Origin: Tamlana crocina
Lineage (GTDB): Bacteria > Bacteroidota > Bacteroidia > Flavobacteriales > Flavobacteriaceae
Direction of reading: 5' to 3'
DNA length: 64,000 nt
Assembly: GCA_040429635.1 (NCBI GenBank)
Contig: CP158972.1
Coordinates: forward strand, 3,688,972 to 3,752,971
In this document: positions 1-9,074 of the stretch, in pieces
How positions within the stretch are numbered: the stretch's first letter is position 1
Layout: each line of letters begins with the position of its first letter
Program-made: the position numbers and the translations under genes
Notes under the pieces: generated by a model
Databases searched by the model: none
What the model was told of the DNA's origin: nothing
The model's input: the letters and a program-made list of their open reading frames with translations, nothing else

Positions 1-62
1 CCGGGCATGCTATCCTGTATCATGCCGCGCCAAGTTAATTCTTCAACAAAATTCTTTATCAT
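1..62 (-). CDS. tyrS: Tyrosine--tRNA ligase, N-terminal fragment (cut by window edge)
   Basis: Reading the minus strand from an ATG at 62 gives MIKNFVEELTWRGMIQDSMP, which matches the N-terminus of bacterial tyrosyl-tRNA synthetases (the NFVEEL.WRGM signature). The enzyme charges tRNA-Tyr in the cytoplasm. Only the first 20 codons lie in the window, so the HIGH-like and KMSKS motifs cannot be checked. It is divergent from the epimerase gene, with about 85 bp of shared AT-rich upstream DNA. Identification rests on this short but characteristic stretch. Confidence 0.8.
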   Translation of the reverse strand, partial: MIKNFVEELTWRGMIQDSMP

Positions 63-147
63 GGTTTACTTTTTAAAAAACTATGCAAAGATAAAAATAC
101 GGGTATAATTACCGGGCGTTATTGAATATTTCTTTAATTTCGTTTTT

Positions 148-1149
148 ATGATTTTAGTAACAGGAGGAACGGGTTTGGTCGGCGCCCATTTGCTTTATAA
201 ACTGGCAAGTGAAGGTAAAGCCGTTCGGGCCATTTTTAGAAACGAACGCAAAATCGACAACACCAGAAATGTTTTTTCCTGCTACACGGACGACTACGAA
301 ACTATTTTTAATAAAATCGAATGGTTTGAAGCTGATATTTTAGACATTCCCGCTTTAACCGAAGCTTTTAACGGTATTACACAGGTGTACCATTGTGCTG
401 CTTTTGTATCGTTCGAGCCGGATAAATACCAACTTTTACGAAAAACCAATATTGAAGGCACTGCAAATATTGTTAATATTTCGTTGGCGAAAAACATCCA
501 AAAATTGTGCTACGCCAGTTCGGTGGCTACTTTAGGAAGTACTTTAAACAACGACCCCATTACCGAAAACACCTTTTGGAATCCTGAAACCGACAACAGC
601 GTTTATGCCATTACTAAATATGGTGCTGAAATGGAAGTTTGGCGCGGCACACAAGAAGGGCTCAACGCTGTTATTGTAAATCCCGGTGTTATTATTGGCT
701 CTGGAATTTGGCGTTACGGCTCGGGCAGTTTATTTAAAAGAGCCGCAAAAGGTTTAAGTTTTTACACCGCAGGTTCAGTCGGGCTTGTTGCTGTTGAGGA
801 TGTTGTTTCGGTGATGGTGGAATTAATGGACAGCACCATCAGCAACGAACGATATATTTTAGTGGCCGAAGATTGGAGCTACAAAAAATTTCTTCAAACT
901 TTGGCAAAATCGGTAAATGCCAAACCACCTAAAAAAGAAATCAATAAAACCCTGCTGAATATCGCTTGGCGACTCGATTGGCTAACTCATAAAATAACAG
1001 GGAAACGCCGACAGCTCACCAAACAATTGGCCAAATCGTTAACCACAAAACACGATTACAGCAGCCAAAAAATAAAAGATGCTTTAGATTTTGAGTTTCA
1101 AGACATGGAAAACACTATTAATTCTGTAGGGAAACAGTATCTAAAATAG
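148..1149 (+). CDS. NAD-dependent epimerase/dehydratase family protein (extended SDR)
   Basis: A 333-residue extended short-chain dehydrogenase/reductase. The N-terminal Rossmann motif is VTGGTGLVGAHL (residues 4-15). The catalytic YxxxK is YAITKYGAE, with an upstream ASSVATLG serine. Many members of this family act on nucleotide sugars, dihydroflavonols or similar alcohols and ketones; the substrate here cannot be told from sequence. The last 32 bases overlap the convergent DUF4296 gene. The start at 148 puts the Rossmann strand at the very N-terminus, as expected for the family. Confidence 0.88.
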   Translation: MILVTGGTGLVGAHLLYKLASEGKAVRAIFRNERKIDNTRNVFSCYTDDYETIFNKIEWFEADILDIPALTEAFNGITQVYHCAAFVSFEPDKYQLLRKTNIEGTANIVNISLAKNIQKLCYASSVATLGSTLNNDPITENTFWNPETDNSVYAITKYGAEMEVWRGTQEGLNAVIVNPGVIIGSGIWRYGSGSLFKRAAKGLSFYTAGSVGLVAVEDVVSVMVELMDSTISNERYILVAEDWSYKKFLQTLAKSVNAKPPKKEINKTLLNIAWRLDWLTHKITGKRRQLTKQLAKSLTTKHDYSSQKIKDALDFEFQDMENTINSVGKQYLK

Positions 1150-1672
1150 GGGCAATTAAACCTTTGCCTTCCTTTACCCTTTTTTGAAGCAATTTTTCGG
1201 TCAACGAATCCCTTTGCTTCAACTTTAAAGAATCTACAACTTTCACAACCTCCTCTATCGTATCTTTTTTAATCGCTTTCAAAGAGTCTTCCTCTCGCTT
1301 GGTTTGTGTTTTCCACTCTTCAGCCTCCTGCTCTTTTAGCTTTTCCTTCAGTTTTTCCAAACTATCGGAAACCATGGTGTAAATAGCATCATATTCCTTC
1401 ACGTGAAAGGCGTAATAGTTATTGCTTTCAGCAAACTGCAAACTATCAATATTATGGCGCTTAAACACATAATCATTAACCACCACTCCGCTGTCCTGCA
1501 TCGTTCTTTTGTTAATGGAACTAGCCGAAGAAATTATTTTGGCGTCAATTATGATGTTGACCATTTCCTTTTTTGAAAGGAGATTTTTGGGTTTATCGGG
1601 GGCTTTCAATCTGTTGCATGCCACAACAAAAAAAAGCAAGCCAATAACACCTATTAATTTTCTAAAAATCAT
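1118..1672 (-). CDS. DUF4296 domain-containing lipoprotein
   Basis: A 184-residue protein with a lipoprotein signal peptide: a hydrophobic stretch ending LLFFVVAC, with Cys19 as the probable lipidation site. The globular part (about residues 30-110, with KKEMVNIIIDAKI and FKRHNIDSLQFAES) matches my memory of the Bacteroidota family DUF4296, of unknown function. The rest is a Lys/Glu-rich predicted coiled coil. Its ATG overlaps the pyrC stop by four bases (1669-1672), so it is probably translationally coupled as the last gene of a GT2-pyrC-DUF4296 operon, an order common in flavobacteria. The 3' end overlaps the convergent epimerase gene by 32 bp. Confidence 0.85.
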   Translation of the reverse strand: MIFRKLIGVIGLLFFVVACNRLKAPDKPKNLLSKKEMVNIIIDAKIISSASSINKRTMQDSGVVVNDYVFKRHNIDSLQFAESNNYYAFHVKEYDAIYTMVSDSLEKLKEKLKEQEAEEWKTQTKREEDSLKAIKKDTIEEVVKVVDSLKLKQRDSLTEKLLQKRVKEGKGLIAPILDTVSLQN

Positions 1673-3012
1673 CTATCGAACGTTAATCGTTTAGCCGCTT
1701 TTTCTTTGCTAAACTTTGAATTTTGATACACCAAACTACCATTTAAAAAGGTATGTGTAATTCTCGATTTAAAGGTTGTGCCCTCAAATGGCGACCATCC
1801 GCACTTGTATAAAATATTGTCTTTATTTACCGTCCATGGGTTGTTCAAATCAACCATTACCAAATCGGCATAATAGCCCTCACGAATGTAACCACGCTTT
1901 TCTACTTGGAATAAAATGGCTGGATTGTGGCACATTTTTTCAACCACTTTTTCCAAAGTTATTTTTCCACGGTGATACATTTCCAGCATGGCTGGTAAAG
2001 CATGTTGTACTAATGGTCCACCCGACGGCGCACTGGTATAAACGTTATTTTTCTCCTTTATAGTATGTGGCGCATGGTCTGTAGCTATCACATCAATCCT
2101 ATCATCTAAAAGGGCTTCCCATAATTGCTCACGGTCTAAAGCCTTCTTTACGGCGGGGTTCCACTTAATAAGTGTACCTTTTTTCTCGTAATCTTCATCT
2201 GAAAACCACAGGTGGTGAATACAAACTTCGGCAGTTATTTTTTTATCTTTTAAAGGAATTTTATTGCTAAACAATTCTGTTTCCTTCCCGGTTGAAAGGT
2301 GAAAAATATGCAGACGCGCCCCTGTTTTTTTGGCCAATTCAATAGCTGTTGAAGACGACAGATAACAAGCCTCTTCGCTTCTTATTTCAGGGTGATATTT
2401 AATAGGAATATCATCACCATACTTATCGTGGTATTTTTTAAAATTGCTTTTTATAGTGCCTTCATCCTCGCAATGCACCGAAATAACCATATCGGTACTT
2501 TTGAAAATCTTTTCCAACACTTCCGGATCATCAACTAACATATTGCCCGTTGAAGAGCCCAAAAACAATTTTAGTCCCGCTACTTGTCCAGATTCCAGTT
2601 TTAAAATTTCGTCTAAATTATCGTTGGTGCCACCAAACATAAACGAATAGTTGGCCGAAGATGTTTTTTCGGCTATTTTAAATTTTTCTTCAAGCTTTTC
2701 AATGGTGGTGGTTTGCGGGTTGGTATTGGGCATTTCAATAAACGAGGTTATACCTCCGGCAATCGCCGCCTTACTTTCCGTCTCGATATTTGCCTTTTGC
2801 GTTAGCCCCGGTTCCCTAAAGTGCACTTGATCGTCTATAGCTCCGGGTAAAATGTATTTACCTTCGGCATCCACCACATTTACATCTGCCGATTTCGGAC
2901 TAATGGAATCGGCTATACGCTTTATAAATTCGCCCTCAATTAAAATATCGCCACTAAAAACAGTGCCTTCATTTACAATATTGGCATTCTTTATTAAAGT
3001 AGTTTTTTTCAT
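1669..3012 (-). CDS. pyrC: Dihydroorotase
   Basis: Dihydroorotase (447 aa) reversibly cyclises carbamoyl aspartate to dihydroorotate, the third step of de novo pyrimidine synthesis, in the cytoplasm. The amidohydrolase metal-binding motif DDQVHFREPG lies near residue 60. A second histidine cluster is VISVHCED and the late motif VIATDHAPH carries the catalytic Asp. Length and motifs fit the class I (AllB-like) dihydroorotases usual in Bacteroidota. It starts 11 bp downstream of the GT2 gene and overlaps the DUF4296 start by 4 bp, so the three genes are probably one transcript. Confidence 0.93.
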   Translation of the reverse strand: MKKTTLIKNANIVNEGTVFSGDILIEGEFIKRIADSISPKSADVNVVDAEGKYILPGAIDDQVHFREPGLTQKANIETESKAAIAGGITSFIEMPNTNPQTTTIEKLEEKFKIAEKTSSANYSFMFGGTNDNLDEILKLESGQVAGLKLFLGSSTGNMLVDDPEVLEKIFKSTDMVISVHCEDEGTIKSNFKKYHDKYGDDIPIKYHPEIRSEEACYLSSSTAIELAKKTGARLHIFHLSTGKETELFSNKIPLKDKKITAEVCIHHLWFSDEDYEKKGTLIKWNPAVKKALDREQLWEALLDDRIDVIATDHAPHTIKEKNNVYTSAPSGGPLVQHALPAMLEMYHRGKITLEKVVEKMCHNPAILFQVEKRGYIREGYYADLVMVDLNNPWTVNKDNILYKCGWSPFEGTTFKSRITHTFLNGSLVYQNSKFSKEKAAKRLTFDR

Positions 3013-3023
3013 AAAAAAAGATT

Positions 3024-3746
3024 CTATTTTTTAAACAAACTTTTCAATTTCATAGAAATCACTCCAAAAATGGCTTCTGAAATAATTCCTGAACTCAACT
3101 TCGATTCGCCTTTGGTTCTATCGGTAAAAATAACAGGCACTTCAGCAATTTTAAAGTTTTTAATATACGCTTTAAATTTCATTTCAATTTGAAAAGCATA
3201 ACCAATAAATTTCACTTTATTAAGATCAATACTTTCCAAAACGTGCCTTTTGTAACACACAAAACCGGCTGTGGCATCATGGATTTTCATCCCAGTAATG
3301 AGGCGCACATATTTTGATGCGAAGTAGGACATGAGCACACGTGCCATGGGCCAGTTTACCACATTAACACCCTTAACATATCTGGAACCAATGGCCATAT
3401 GGGCGTTTTGTTCTTTACAGGCTTCGTATAGTCTTAAAATATCGTTGGGGTTGTGCGAAAAGTCGGCATCCATTTCAAAAATGTAATCGTACGCCCGCTC
3501 TAAACTCCACTTAAAACCATGTATGTAAGCCGTACCCAAACCTGCTTTTTCCTTTCGCGTTTCCAAAAACAAACGGCTGTAAAATTCTTTTTGTAGTTCT
3601 TTTACTTTTAACCCCGTTAAATCTGGCGAATTATCGTCAACTATCAACACATCAATGTTTTCCGCCTGCGAAAGTACAGCCCTGATAATAGCTTCAATAT
3701 TATCAATCTCATTATATGTTGGGATAATTACAACAATTTTGGCCAT
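3024..3746 (-). CDS. Polyprenol monophosphomannose synthase-like glycosyltransferase (GT2)
   Basis: A 240-residue soluble GT-A glycosyltransferase of family 2. It starts VVIIPTYNEIDNIEAII and carries the nucleotide-binding LIVDDNSPD and the metal-binding DxD-like EMDADFSHNP. The family (DPM1-like) transfers mannose from GDP-mannose to a polyprenyl phosphate at the inner face of the membrane. There is no C-terminal membrane segment, unlike the longer bacterial fusions. It leads the operon with pyrC and DUF4296. Donor and acceptor are inferred from family. Confidence 0.86.
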   Translation of the reverse strand: MAKIVVIIPTYNEIDNIEAIIRAVLSQAENIDVLIVDDNSPDLTGLKVKELQKEFYSRLFLETRKEKAGLGTAYIHGFKWSLERAYDYIFEMDADFSHNPNDILRLYEACKEQNAHMAIGSRYVKGVNVVNWPMARVLMSYFASKYVRLITGMKIHDATAGFVCYKRHVLESIDLNKVKFIGYAFQIEMKFKAYIKNFKIAEVPVIFTDRTKGESKLSSGIISEAIFGVISMKLKSLFKK

Positions 3747-3867
3747 AAGTTGGTTTTAAAAAAAGCTTTAAAAGGTTTTCCGCAAATGTACGTTAATCAG
3801 TGTTTATTTTTTTTAAATATTACCTAATTATACATACCGATTTTAAAAAATATAATAATTTTACGCC

Positions 3868-4515
3868 ATGTTACGCCATATAGTTTCAAACGAATTATTT
3901 ACCATTCTTATGGTTATTGGGTTGGTGGTAGTTGCGGCCGCAAAACTAACCGCTCCAAAGCGTTTTGACGACTTTGTTTTGGTTTTGGGCAACGATAAAT
4001 ACCTTAAAATTTACTCTCGCGAGCAAAAATTCTTCGATAAGTTTGATGCCCTGCTCTTTACCAATTTGGTGCTTTCGGTATTGGTGTTCTGCTTTATAGG
4101 CATGCGCCATATTAAAGAACACTACCAACTTTCAATGGACGACATGTTTAAATTACTAGTAGGTATCGCGGTTTTTATTTTAATAAAAGTACTTGCCGAA
4201 CGCCTTATTGGGAGCCTTTTTGAAATTGATAAATTAATTGACCAATACATTTTTCACAAAATAAGCTTTAAAAATTACCTAGGTCTTATTTTATTGCCCA
4301 TAAATGCTTTATTGCTTTTTAGTTTCACACCAAATACATCATTAATTTACGGCATTATTATCTTACTGTTAATTTTAAATATTGTAGGATTAACAAGTTC
4401 TTTTAAAGAGCATCAAAGTTTAATAAAACACAACATATTTTATTTTATTTTATATCTTTGCGCTCTCGAAATTGCGCCTTATGTAATTTTATATAAGGTG
4501 TTTATCGATAAATAA
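3868..4515 (+). CDS. DUF4271 domain-containing integral membrane protein
   Basis: A 215-residue protein with about six hydrophobic helices (for example ILMVIGLVVVAAA, LVLSVLVFCFIGM, LLVGIAVFILIKVLAERLIG and LIYGIIILLLILNIVGL). The pattern matches the flavobacterial DUF4271 family, of unknown function, which usually sits directly before hemD as it does here (20 bp gap). It probably resides in the inner membrane. Functional links to heme synthesis are suggested only by position. Confidence 0.82.
   Translation: MLRHIVSNELFTILMVIGLVVVAAAKLTAPKRFDDFVLVLGNDKYLKIYSREQKFFDKFDALLFTNLVLSVLVFCFIGMRHIKEHYQLSMDDMFKLLVGIAVFILIKVLAERLIGSLFEIDKLIDQYIFHKISFKNYLGLILLPINALLLFSFTPNTSLIYGIIILLLILNIVGLTSSFKEHQSLIKHNIFYFILYLCALEIAPYVILYKVFIDK
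4453..4460 (+). promoter_or_regulatory. Possible -7 promoter element for hemD inside the DUF4271 gene
   Basis: TATCTTTG matches the Bacteroidota -7 consensus TAnnTTTG exactly and is followed by C, as is typical. It lies 76 bp before the hemD ATG. I could not find a convincing TTTG -33 element at the usual spacing, so it may be chance in AT-rich membrane-protein codons. Confidence 0.35.
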
Positions 4516-4535
4516 AAGAAAAACTGCCCGCGCTT

Positions 4536-5285
4536 ATGAAAGTGAAAACAATTTTAGTGTCTCAACCAGAACCAAAAGTTGAGAATTCGCCATATTTCGA
4601 TTTACAGGAAAAACAACGCGTAAAAATTGATTTCAGACCATTTATCCACGTTGAAGGCGTACCCGCTAAAGAAGTAAGGCAACAAAAAGTAGATTTGAGC
4701 AAATACACGGCAATTATACTTACCAGTAGAAATGCCGTAGACCATTTTTTTAGAGTTGCTAAAGAGATGCGCTTTAAAGTACCAGATACCTTAAAGTACT
4801 TTTGCCAATCGGAAGCTGTTGCATACTACCTTCAAAAATACGTGGTATACAGAAAACGTAAAATTTATGTGGGCAAACGTACATTTGCCGAGCTTTCGCC
4901 GTTAATCAAAAAGTATAAAGACGAAAAGTTTCTGCTACCAAATACCGATAAGGTGAAGCCCGAAGTACCTAACACTTTAGATGCACTTGGTGTAGATTGG
5001 AAACAAGCTACTTTTTACAAAACGGTGGTTAGTGATTTGTCTGATTTGGAGAATGTGACCTACGATGTTTTAGTGTTCTTTAGCCCATCTGGAATTGAAT
5101 CGTTATTTCAAAACTTCCCAGATTTTAAGCAAAACAACACCCGGATTGCTGTATTTGGAAACACGACCATAAAGGCTGTTGAGGAAAAAGGACTTCGAGT
5201 AGATATCGCTGCCCCAACCCCCGAAACACCATCAATGACCATGGCTTTGGAAAAGTACATTGAAAAGGTTAACAAAGGAAAATAA
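4536..5285 (+). CDS. hemD: Uroporphyrinogen-III synthase
   Basis: A 249-residue HemD-family protein. The enzyme closes and rearranges hydroxymethylbilane to uroporphyrinogen III on the heme and siroheme route. Sequence clues are the N-terminal ILVSQPEP, the mid motif IILTSRNAVDHFF, and the C-terminal half with VLVFFSPSGIESLF and IAVFGNTTIKAVEEKGLRVDIAAPTP, which are the usual weakly conserved anchors of this divergent family. It follows DUF4271 by 20 bp and ends at a strong hairpin (5307-5343). Confidence 0.88.
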   Translation: MKVKTILVSQPEPKVENSPYFDLQEKQRVKIDFRPFIHVEGVPAKEVRQQKVDLSKYTAIILTSRNAVDHFFRVAKEMRFKVPDTLKYFCQSEAVAYYLQKYVVYRKRKIYVGKRTFAELSPLIKKYKDEKFLLPNTDKVKPEVPNTLDALGVDWKQATFYKTVVSDLSDLENVTYDVLVFFSPSGIESLFQNFPDFKQNNTRIAVFGNTTIKAVEEKGLRVDIAAPTPETPSMTMALEKYIEKVNKGK

Positions 5286-5306
5286 ACAAACCAAACTTTT
5301 ATAAAA

Positions 5307-5343
5307 AAATAGGGATGACTTAAGTTTAAGTCATCCCTATTTT
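5307..5343. terminator. Bidirectional intrinsic terminator between hemD and pckA
   Basis: An almost perfect inverted repeat with arms AAATAGGGATGACTTAA and its complement leaves only two bases between them. A-rich and T-rich flanks occur on both sides. It sits between the convergent hemD and pckA genes, so it can stop transcription from either side. Confidence 0.88.
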
Positions 5344-5386
5344 CATTTGGCGCTGTGTGTAATTCGCACTGTATTTCTTCCCCGTT

Positions 5387-7003
5387 TTAAAACGCATAGC
5401 GCTGTGGGCCGCCACGCCTAATTTCCTCACTACAATGGGCTTCAAACTTTTTAAAGTTGTTTCTAAAAGCATTGGTTAATTTAAATGCCGTTGTGTAGTA
5501 AGCTTCATCGTCGTTCCAAGTAGCCCTTGGACTTAGTACGCTGGTTGGTACCCCCGGACAACTGCGAGGCTGTGCCACTCCAAAAACCGAATGTATATGG
5601 TAATCGTCGTAATTGTAAAGTCCTAAATCGCCATTTAAAACTGCGTTTATCATAGCTCGGGTGTATTTGAGTTCCATGCGTTTGCCAACGCCATAAGGTC
5701 CGCCAGTCCAACCGGTATTGACCAACCAAACATTTACACCGGCATCAATCATTTTTTTGCTCAACATTTCGGCATACTTCGAGGGGTGCAATGGCATAAA
5801 AGGCGCTCCAAAACAGGCCGAAAATGAAGGCACAGGCTCCACCACGCCTGCTTCGGTTCCTGCTACCTTAGCCGTATAGCCCGAAATAAAATGATAGGCC
5901 GCTTGGCTAGGTGTTAATTTTGAAATGGGCGGAATAACACCAAAAGCATCGGCCGTTAAAAAGAATATATTCTTTGGATTTTTACCGATGGAAGGAATTT
6001 TAATGTTTTCGATATGATGGATGGGGTAACTAACTCTCGTATTTTGGGTAATGGAGGTATCCGCAAAATCTACATTCCCGTCCTTATCTAAAATCACATT
6101 TTCGAGAATAGCCCCTTTTTTAATGGCAGCGTAAATTTCAGGTTCGTTATCTCTCGACAGATTGATGACTTTGGCATAGCATCCGCCTTCAAAATTAAAC
6201 ACCGAATTTTCAGAAGTCCACCCGTGTTCATCATCACCGATTAAACTGCGGTTCGGATCAGTTGAAAGCGTCGTTTTCCCAGTACCCGAAAGCCCAAAGA
6301 AAATTGCGGTATCCCCTTTTTTTCCAACATTCGCACTACAGTGCATGGGCAATGTGTTTTTTTCTACCGGAAGGATAAAATTCAACGCCGAAAAGATACC
6401 TTTTTTAATTTCGCCCGTGTAACCCGTTCCGCCAATAAGGGCTATTTTTTTTGTAAAGTTCAAAATCGCAAAATTATGCTGGCGTGTGCCATCTTCATCC
6501 GGATTGGCTCTAAAACCTGGCGCATTCACAACCGTCCACTCGGGCTCAAAACGTTTTATATCTTCCTCAACGGGACGCAAAAACATATTGTATGCAAACA
6601 GGTTGCTCCAAGGATATTCGTTAATAACACGAATATTCATTTTATAATTTTCATCGGCGCAAGCGTAACAATCGCGCACAAAAATCTCTTTGTTGGACAA
6701 ATAATCTGTTACTTCTCTGTAAAGCGCATCGAAGGCATCCCCATCAAACGGAATATTAATGTTGCCCCACCAAATTTTATCTTCGGTTATTTTATCCTTT
6801 ACAATAAACCGATCTTGCGGTGACCGCCCCGTAAACTCTCCTGTATTCACGGCCAACGCCCCAGAAGAAGCCTCAACACCTTGCCCCTTTTCTATAGTAA
6901 TTTTGTGCAACTCATCGGGCGACAGTTGATATCTTACCGTTGCATTTTTAATACCGTAATTTTCTAATGAAACCGTTCGCTTTACCTTGGCTTTTTTTTC
7001 CAT
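5387..7003 (-). CDS. pckA: Phosphoenolpyruvate carboxykinase (ATP)
   Basis: A 538-residue ATP-dependent PEP carboxykinase, converting oxaloacetate and ATP to PEP, ADP and CO2 for gluconeogenesis. The PEPCK P-loop GLSGTGKTTLS is at about residues 237-247. The kinase-2 region IGDDEHGW follows, and the substrate-binding TGRSPQDRF is near residue 58. Length agrees with the family (about 530-540 aa). The gene is monocistronic, ending at the hairpin shared with hemD; DUF423 lies upstream on the same strand, 53 bp away. Confidence 0.95.
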   Translation of the reverse strand: MEKKAKVKRTVSLENYGIKNATVRYQLSPDELHKITIEKGQGVEASSGALAVNTGEFTGRSPQDRFIVKDKITEDKIWWGNINIPFDGDAFDALYREVTDYLSNKEIFVRDCYACADENYKMNIRVINEYPWSNLFAYNMFLRPVEEDIKRFEPEWTVVNAPGFRANPDEDGTRQHNFAILNFTKKIALIGGTGYTGEIKKGIFSALNFILPVEKNTLPMHCSANVGKKGDTAIFFGLSGTGKTTLSTDPNRSLIGDDEHGWTSENSVFNFEGGCYAKVINLSRDNEPEIYAAIKKGAILENVILDKDGNVDFADTSITQNTRVSYPIHHIENIKIPSIGKNPKNIFFLTADAFGVIPPISKLTPSQAAYHFISGYTAKVAGTEAGVVEPVPSFSACFGAPFMPLHPSKYAEMLSKKMIDAGVNVWLVNTGWTGGPYGVGKRMELKYTRAMINAVLNGDLGLYNYDDYHIHSVFGVAQPRSCPGVPTSVLSPRATWNDDEAYYTTAFKLTNAFRNNFKKFEAHCSEEIRRGGPQRYAF

Positions 7004-7056
7004 AGTATTCCAGATTATTTTCCGTTAAGTTAATATAATGTTTTAATTATTGGGGT

Positions 7057-7449
7057 TTATTCGCTTTTTCTGATTTTGATAACGTTCACCAATAACACTA
7101 TCCACGCCGCTATTAAAAGGAGTCCGCCAATGGGTGTTACAAAGCCAATAGTTTTAAAATTGAATGCGGTTAAAACGTTTGTTGATAGCAAATAAATGGA
7201 GCCCGAAAATAAAATCACGCCCAGTAGCACCAAATTCGCCATTATATTTTTAGTTTTTTCAGAAATATTCGGAACCACAGCAACAAACAGCAAAAACAAA
7301 GCGTGGTACATTTGATACCTTACGCCAATTTCAAAACTGTTTTGCGACTCCACAGAAATCAACGCCTTTAAAGCATGGGCGCCAAAAGCCCCTAAAACGA
7401 TACTTAATCCCCCCAAAGCAGAGGCCGTAATTAAAACTTTTTTACTCAT
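7057..7449 (-). CDS. DUF423 family small membrane protein (YgdD-like)
   Basis: A 130-residue protein with four predicted transmembrane helices. The family signature at the N-terminus is LSIVLGAFGAHALK, followed by GVRYQMYHALFLLF. DUF423/YgdD proteins are small inner-membrane proteins of unknown function. It precedes pckA on the same strand and is divergent from the saccharopine dehydrogenase gene. Confidence 0.9.
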   Translation of the reverse strand: MSKKVLITASALGGLSIVLGAFGAHALKALISVESQNSFEIGVRYQMYHALFLLFVAVVPNISEKTKNIMANLVLLGVILFSGSIYLLSTNVLTAFNFKTIGFVTPIGGLLLIAAWIVLLVNVIKIRKSE

Positions 7450-7559
7450 TGTACATAAATAATTCTCAACAATTCCTTTTATTGATTATTAATTTCGTAA
7501 AAATAAATATTATTTTAGCAGATAACTAAAATAAATTGAATTTTATTAAAACGTTTGCT

Positions 7560-8924
7560 ATGCGTCAAGTTTTGGTAATTGGTTCGGGAAAATCGACGTC
7601 TTATCTGTTAAAATATTTAATGGACAACGCCGAAATGGAGCAACTTTTTATTACCGTTGCCGATATAAGCCTGAAGCATGCCGAAACGCTCATCGCGAAT
7701 CGTAGGCGAGCTACCACCCAAGTTTTGGATGTTTTTAACGCTACAGACCGAGCTAAGGCCATAAGTCAGGCCGATATTGTGATTTCAATGCTTCCGGCGC
7801 AATTTCATATTGAAGTGGCCAAAGATTGCATCCGCTTTGGAAAGCATATGGTCACCGCATCGTACATCAGCCCAGAAATGCAGGCTTTGGATGATGAAGC
7901 TAAAAGCAAAGGACTCTTTTTTATAAATGAAATTGGCGTAGATCCGGGCATTGATCACATGAGCGCCATGCAGGTTATTGACCGCATTCGAAATAAAGGC
8001 GGAAAAATGATTCTATTTGAATCGTTTACCGGCGGACTGATTGCTCCCGAAAGCGACAACAACCTCTGGAACTACAAATTCACCTGGAACCCCAGAAACG
8101 TGGTTACCGCTGGGCAAGGTGGGGTTGCCAAATTTTTACAGGAGGGCACCTATAAATACATTCCGTATCACCGACTCTTCCGTCGTACCGAGTTTTTGGA
8201 TATTGAAGGTTTTGGCCGATTTGAAGCCTATGCCAACCGCGATTCCTTAAAATACCAAACGGTTTACGGGTTGGAAAATATAAAAACTTTGTATCGTGGT
8301 ACCATGCGCCGTGTAGGTTTTAGTAGGGCTTGGAACATTTTTGTGGCTTTGGGCATGACCGACGACAGCTACACCATTGAAGACAGCGAGCACATGAGCT
8401 ACCGCGACTTCGTTAATGCCTTTTTGCCCTACAGCCCTTCCGATTCCGTGGAACTGAAACTACGACACCAATTAAAAATAGACCAAGACGATATGGTTTG
8501 GGACAAACTTTTGGAACTCGACATCTTCAACCCCAACAAACGCGTGGACTTGAAAAACGCCACCCCGGCACAAATCCTTCAAAAAATATTGGAAGACAAA
8601 TGGACGCTTTCTCCTAACGACAAAGACATGATTGTGATGTACCATAAATTTGGCTATGAATTGAATGGCAAAAACCACCAAATAGATGCCAATATGGTCG
8701 TTCTGGGCGAAAACCAAACCTATACCGCCATGGCAAAAACTGTTGGGCTTCCCGTTGCCATGGCCACCCTTGCTATTTTAAACGGCAAAATAAAGTCGAC
8801 CGGTGTTCAGCGCCCCATCAACAAAGAAGTTTACCAGCCCATTTTAGTAGAACTACAAAACCACGGGATTGTTTTTAACGAAAAAGAAGTGCCTTATTTT
8901 GGGTATAATCCGTTGCATCAATAA
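7560..8924 (+). CDS. Saccharopine dehydrogenase family protein
   Basis: Start chosen at 7560 (MRQVLVIGSGKSTSYL), because this places the Rossmann glycine motif at the N-terminus; an upstream in-frame ATG at 7536 would add eight residues. About 454 aa. The N-terminal NAD(P)-binding fold contains ADIVISMLPAQFH. The C-terminal catalytic domain has INEIGVDPGIDHMSAM and LFESFTGGLIAPESD, as in the saccharopine dehydrogenase half of lysine-degrading enzymes. In this family the reaction is cleavage of saccharopine to glutamate and aminoadipate semialdehyde. The Lrp/AsnC gene downstream fits amino-acid control but proves nothing. Confidence 0.87.
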   Translation: MRQVLVIGSGKSTSYLLKYLMDNAEMEQLFITVADISLKHAETLIANRRRATTQVLDVFNATDRAKAISQADIVISMLPAQFHIEVAKDCIRFGKHMVTASYISPEMQALDDEAKSKGLFFINEIGVDPGIDHMSAMQVIDRIRNKGGKMILFESFTGGLIAPESDNNLWNYKFTWNPRNVVTAGQGGVAKFLQEGTYKYIPYHRLFRRTEFLDIEGFGRFEAYANRDSLKYQTVYGLENIKTLYRGTMRRVGFSRAWNIFVALGMTDDSYTIEDSEHMSYRDFVNAFLPYSPSDSVELKLRHQLKIDQDDMVWDKLLELDIFNPNKRVDLKNATPAQILQKILEDKWTLSPNDKDMIVMYHKFGYELNGKNHQIDANMVVLGENQTYTAMAKTVGLPVAMATLAILNGKIKSTGVQRPINKEVYQPILVELQNHGIVFNEKEVPYFGYNPLHQ

Positions 8925-8931
8925 GTTTTAT

Positions 8932-9013
8932 GGCGTTACCCAAGGGTCGGGCTATCCGCTTCAAGTCCTCGCTCATACTTCGCTCTGGGCTTTCCACTAC
9001 TATCCCTAACGCA
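8932..9013. repeat. Intergenic palindrome-ended repeat candidate (REP-like)
   Basis: An 82-bp GC-richer island between two genes, bounded by the inverted hexamers GCGTTA (8933-8938) and TAACGC (9007-9012). Inside, GGGCTATCC and GGGCTTTCC occur in the same orientation. I recall very similar sequences scattered in flavobacterial genomes, but no second copy is visible in this window, so repeat status is from memory, not from the sequence. Confidence 0.5.
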
Positions 9014-9074
9014 ATATTTGATTTCAAATTAAAACCAAATGACTATTTTTATGTTTTAAATTGAAACAGCAGCT

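Noticed and set aside
6341..6823. A 160-codon plus-strand frame opposite pckA
   Set aside because: pckA is unmistakable on the other strand and this frame matches nothing I recognise.
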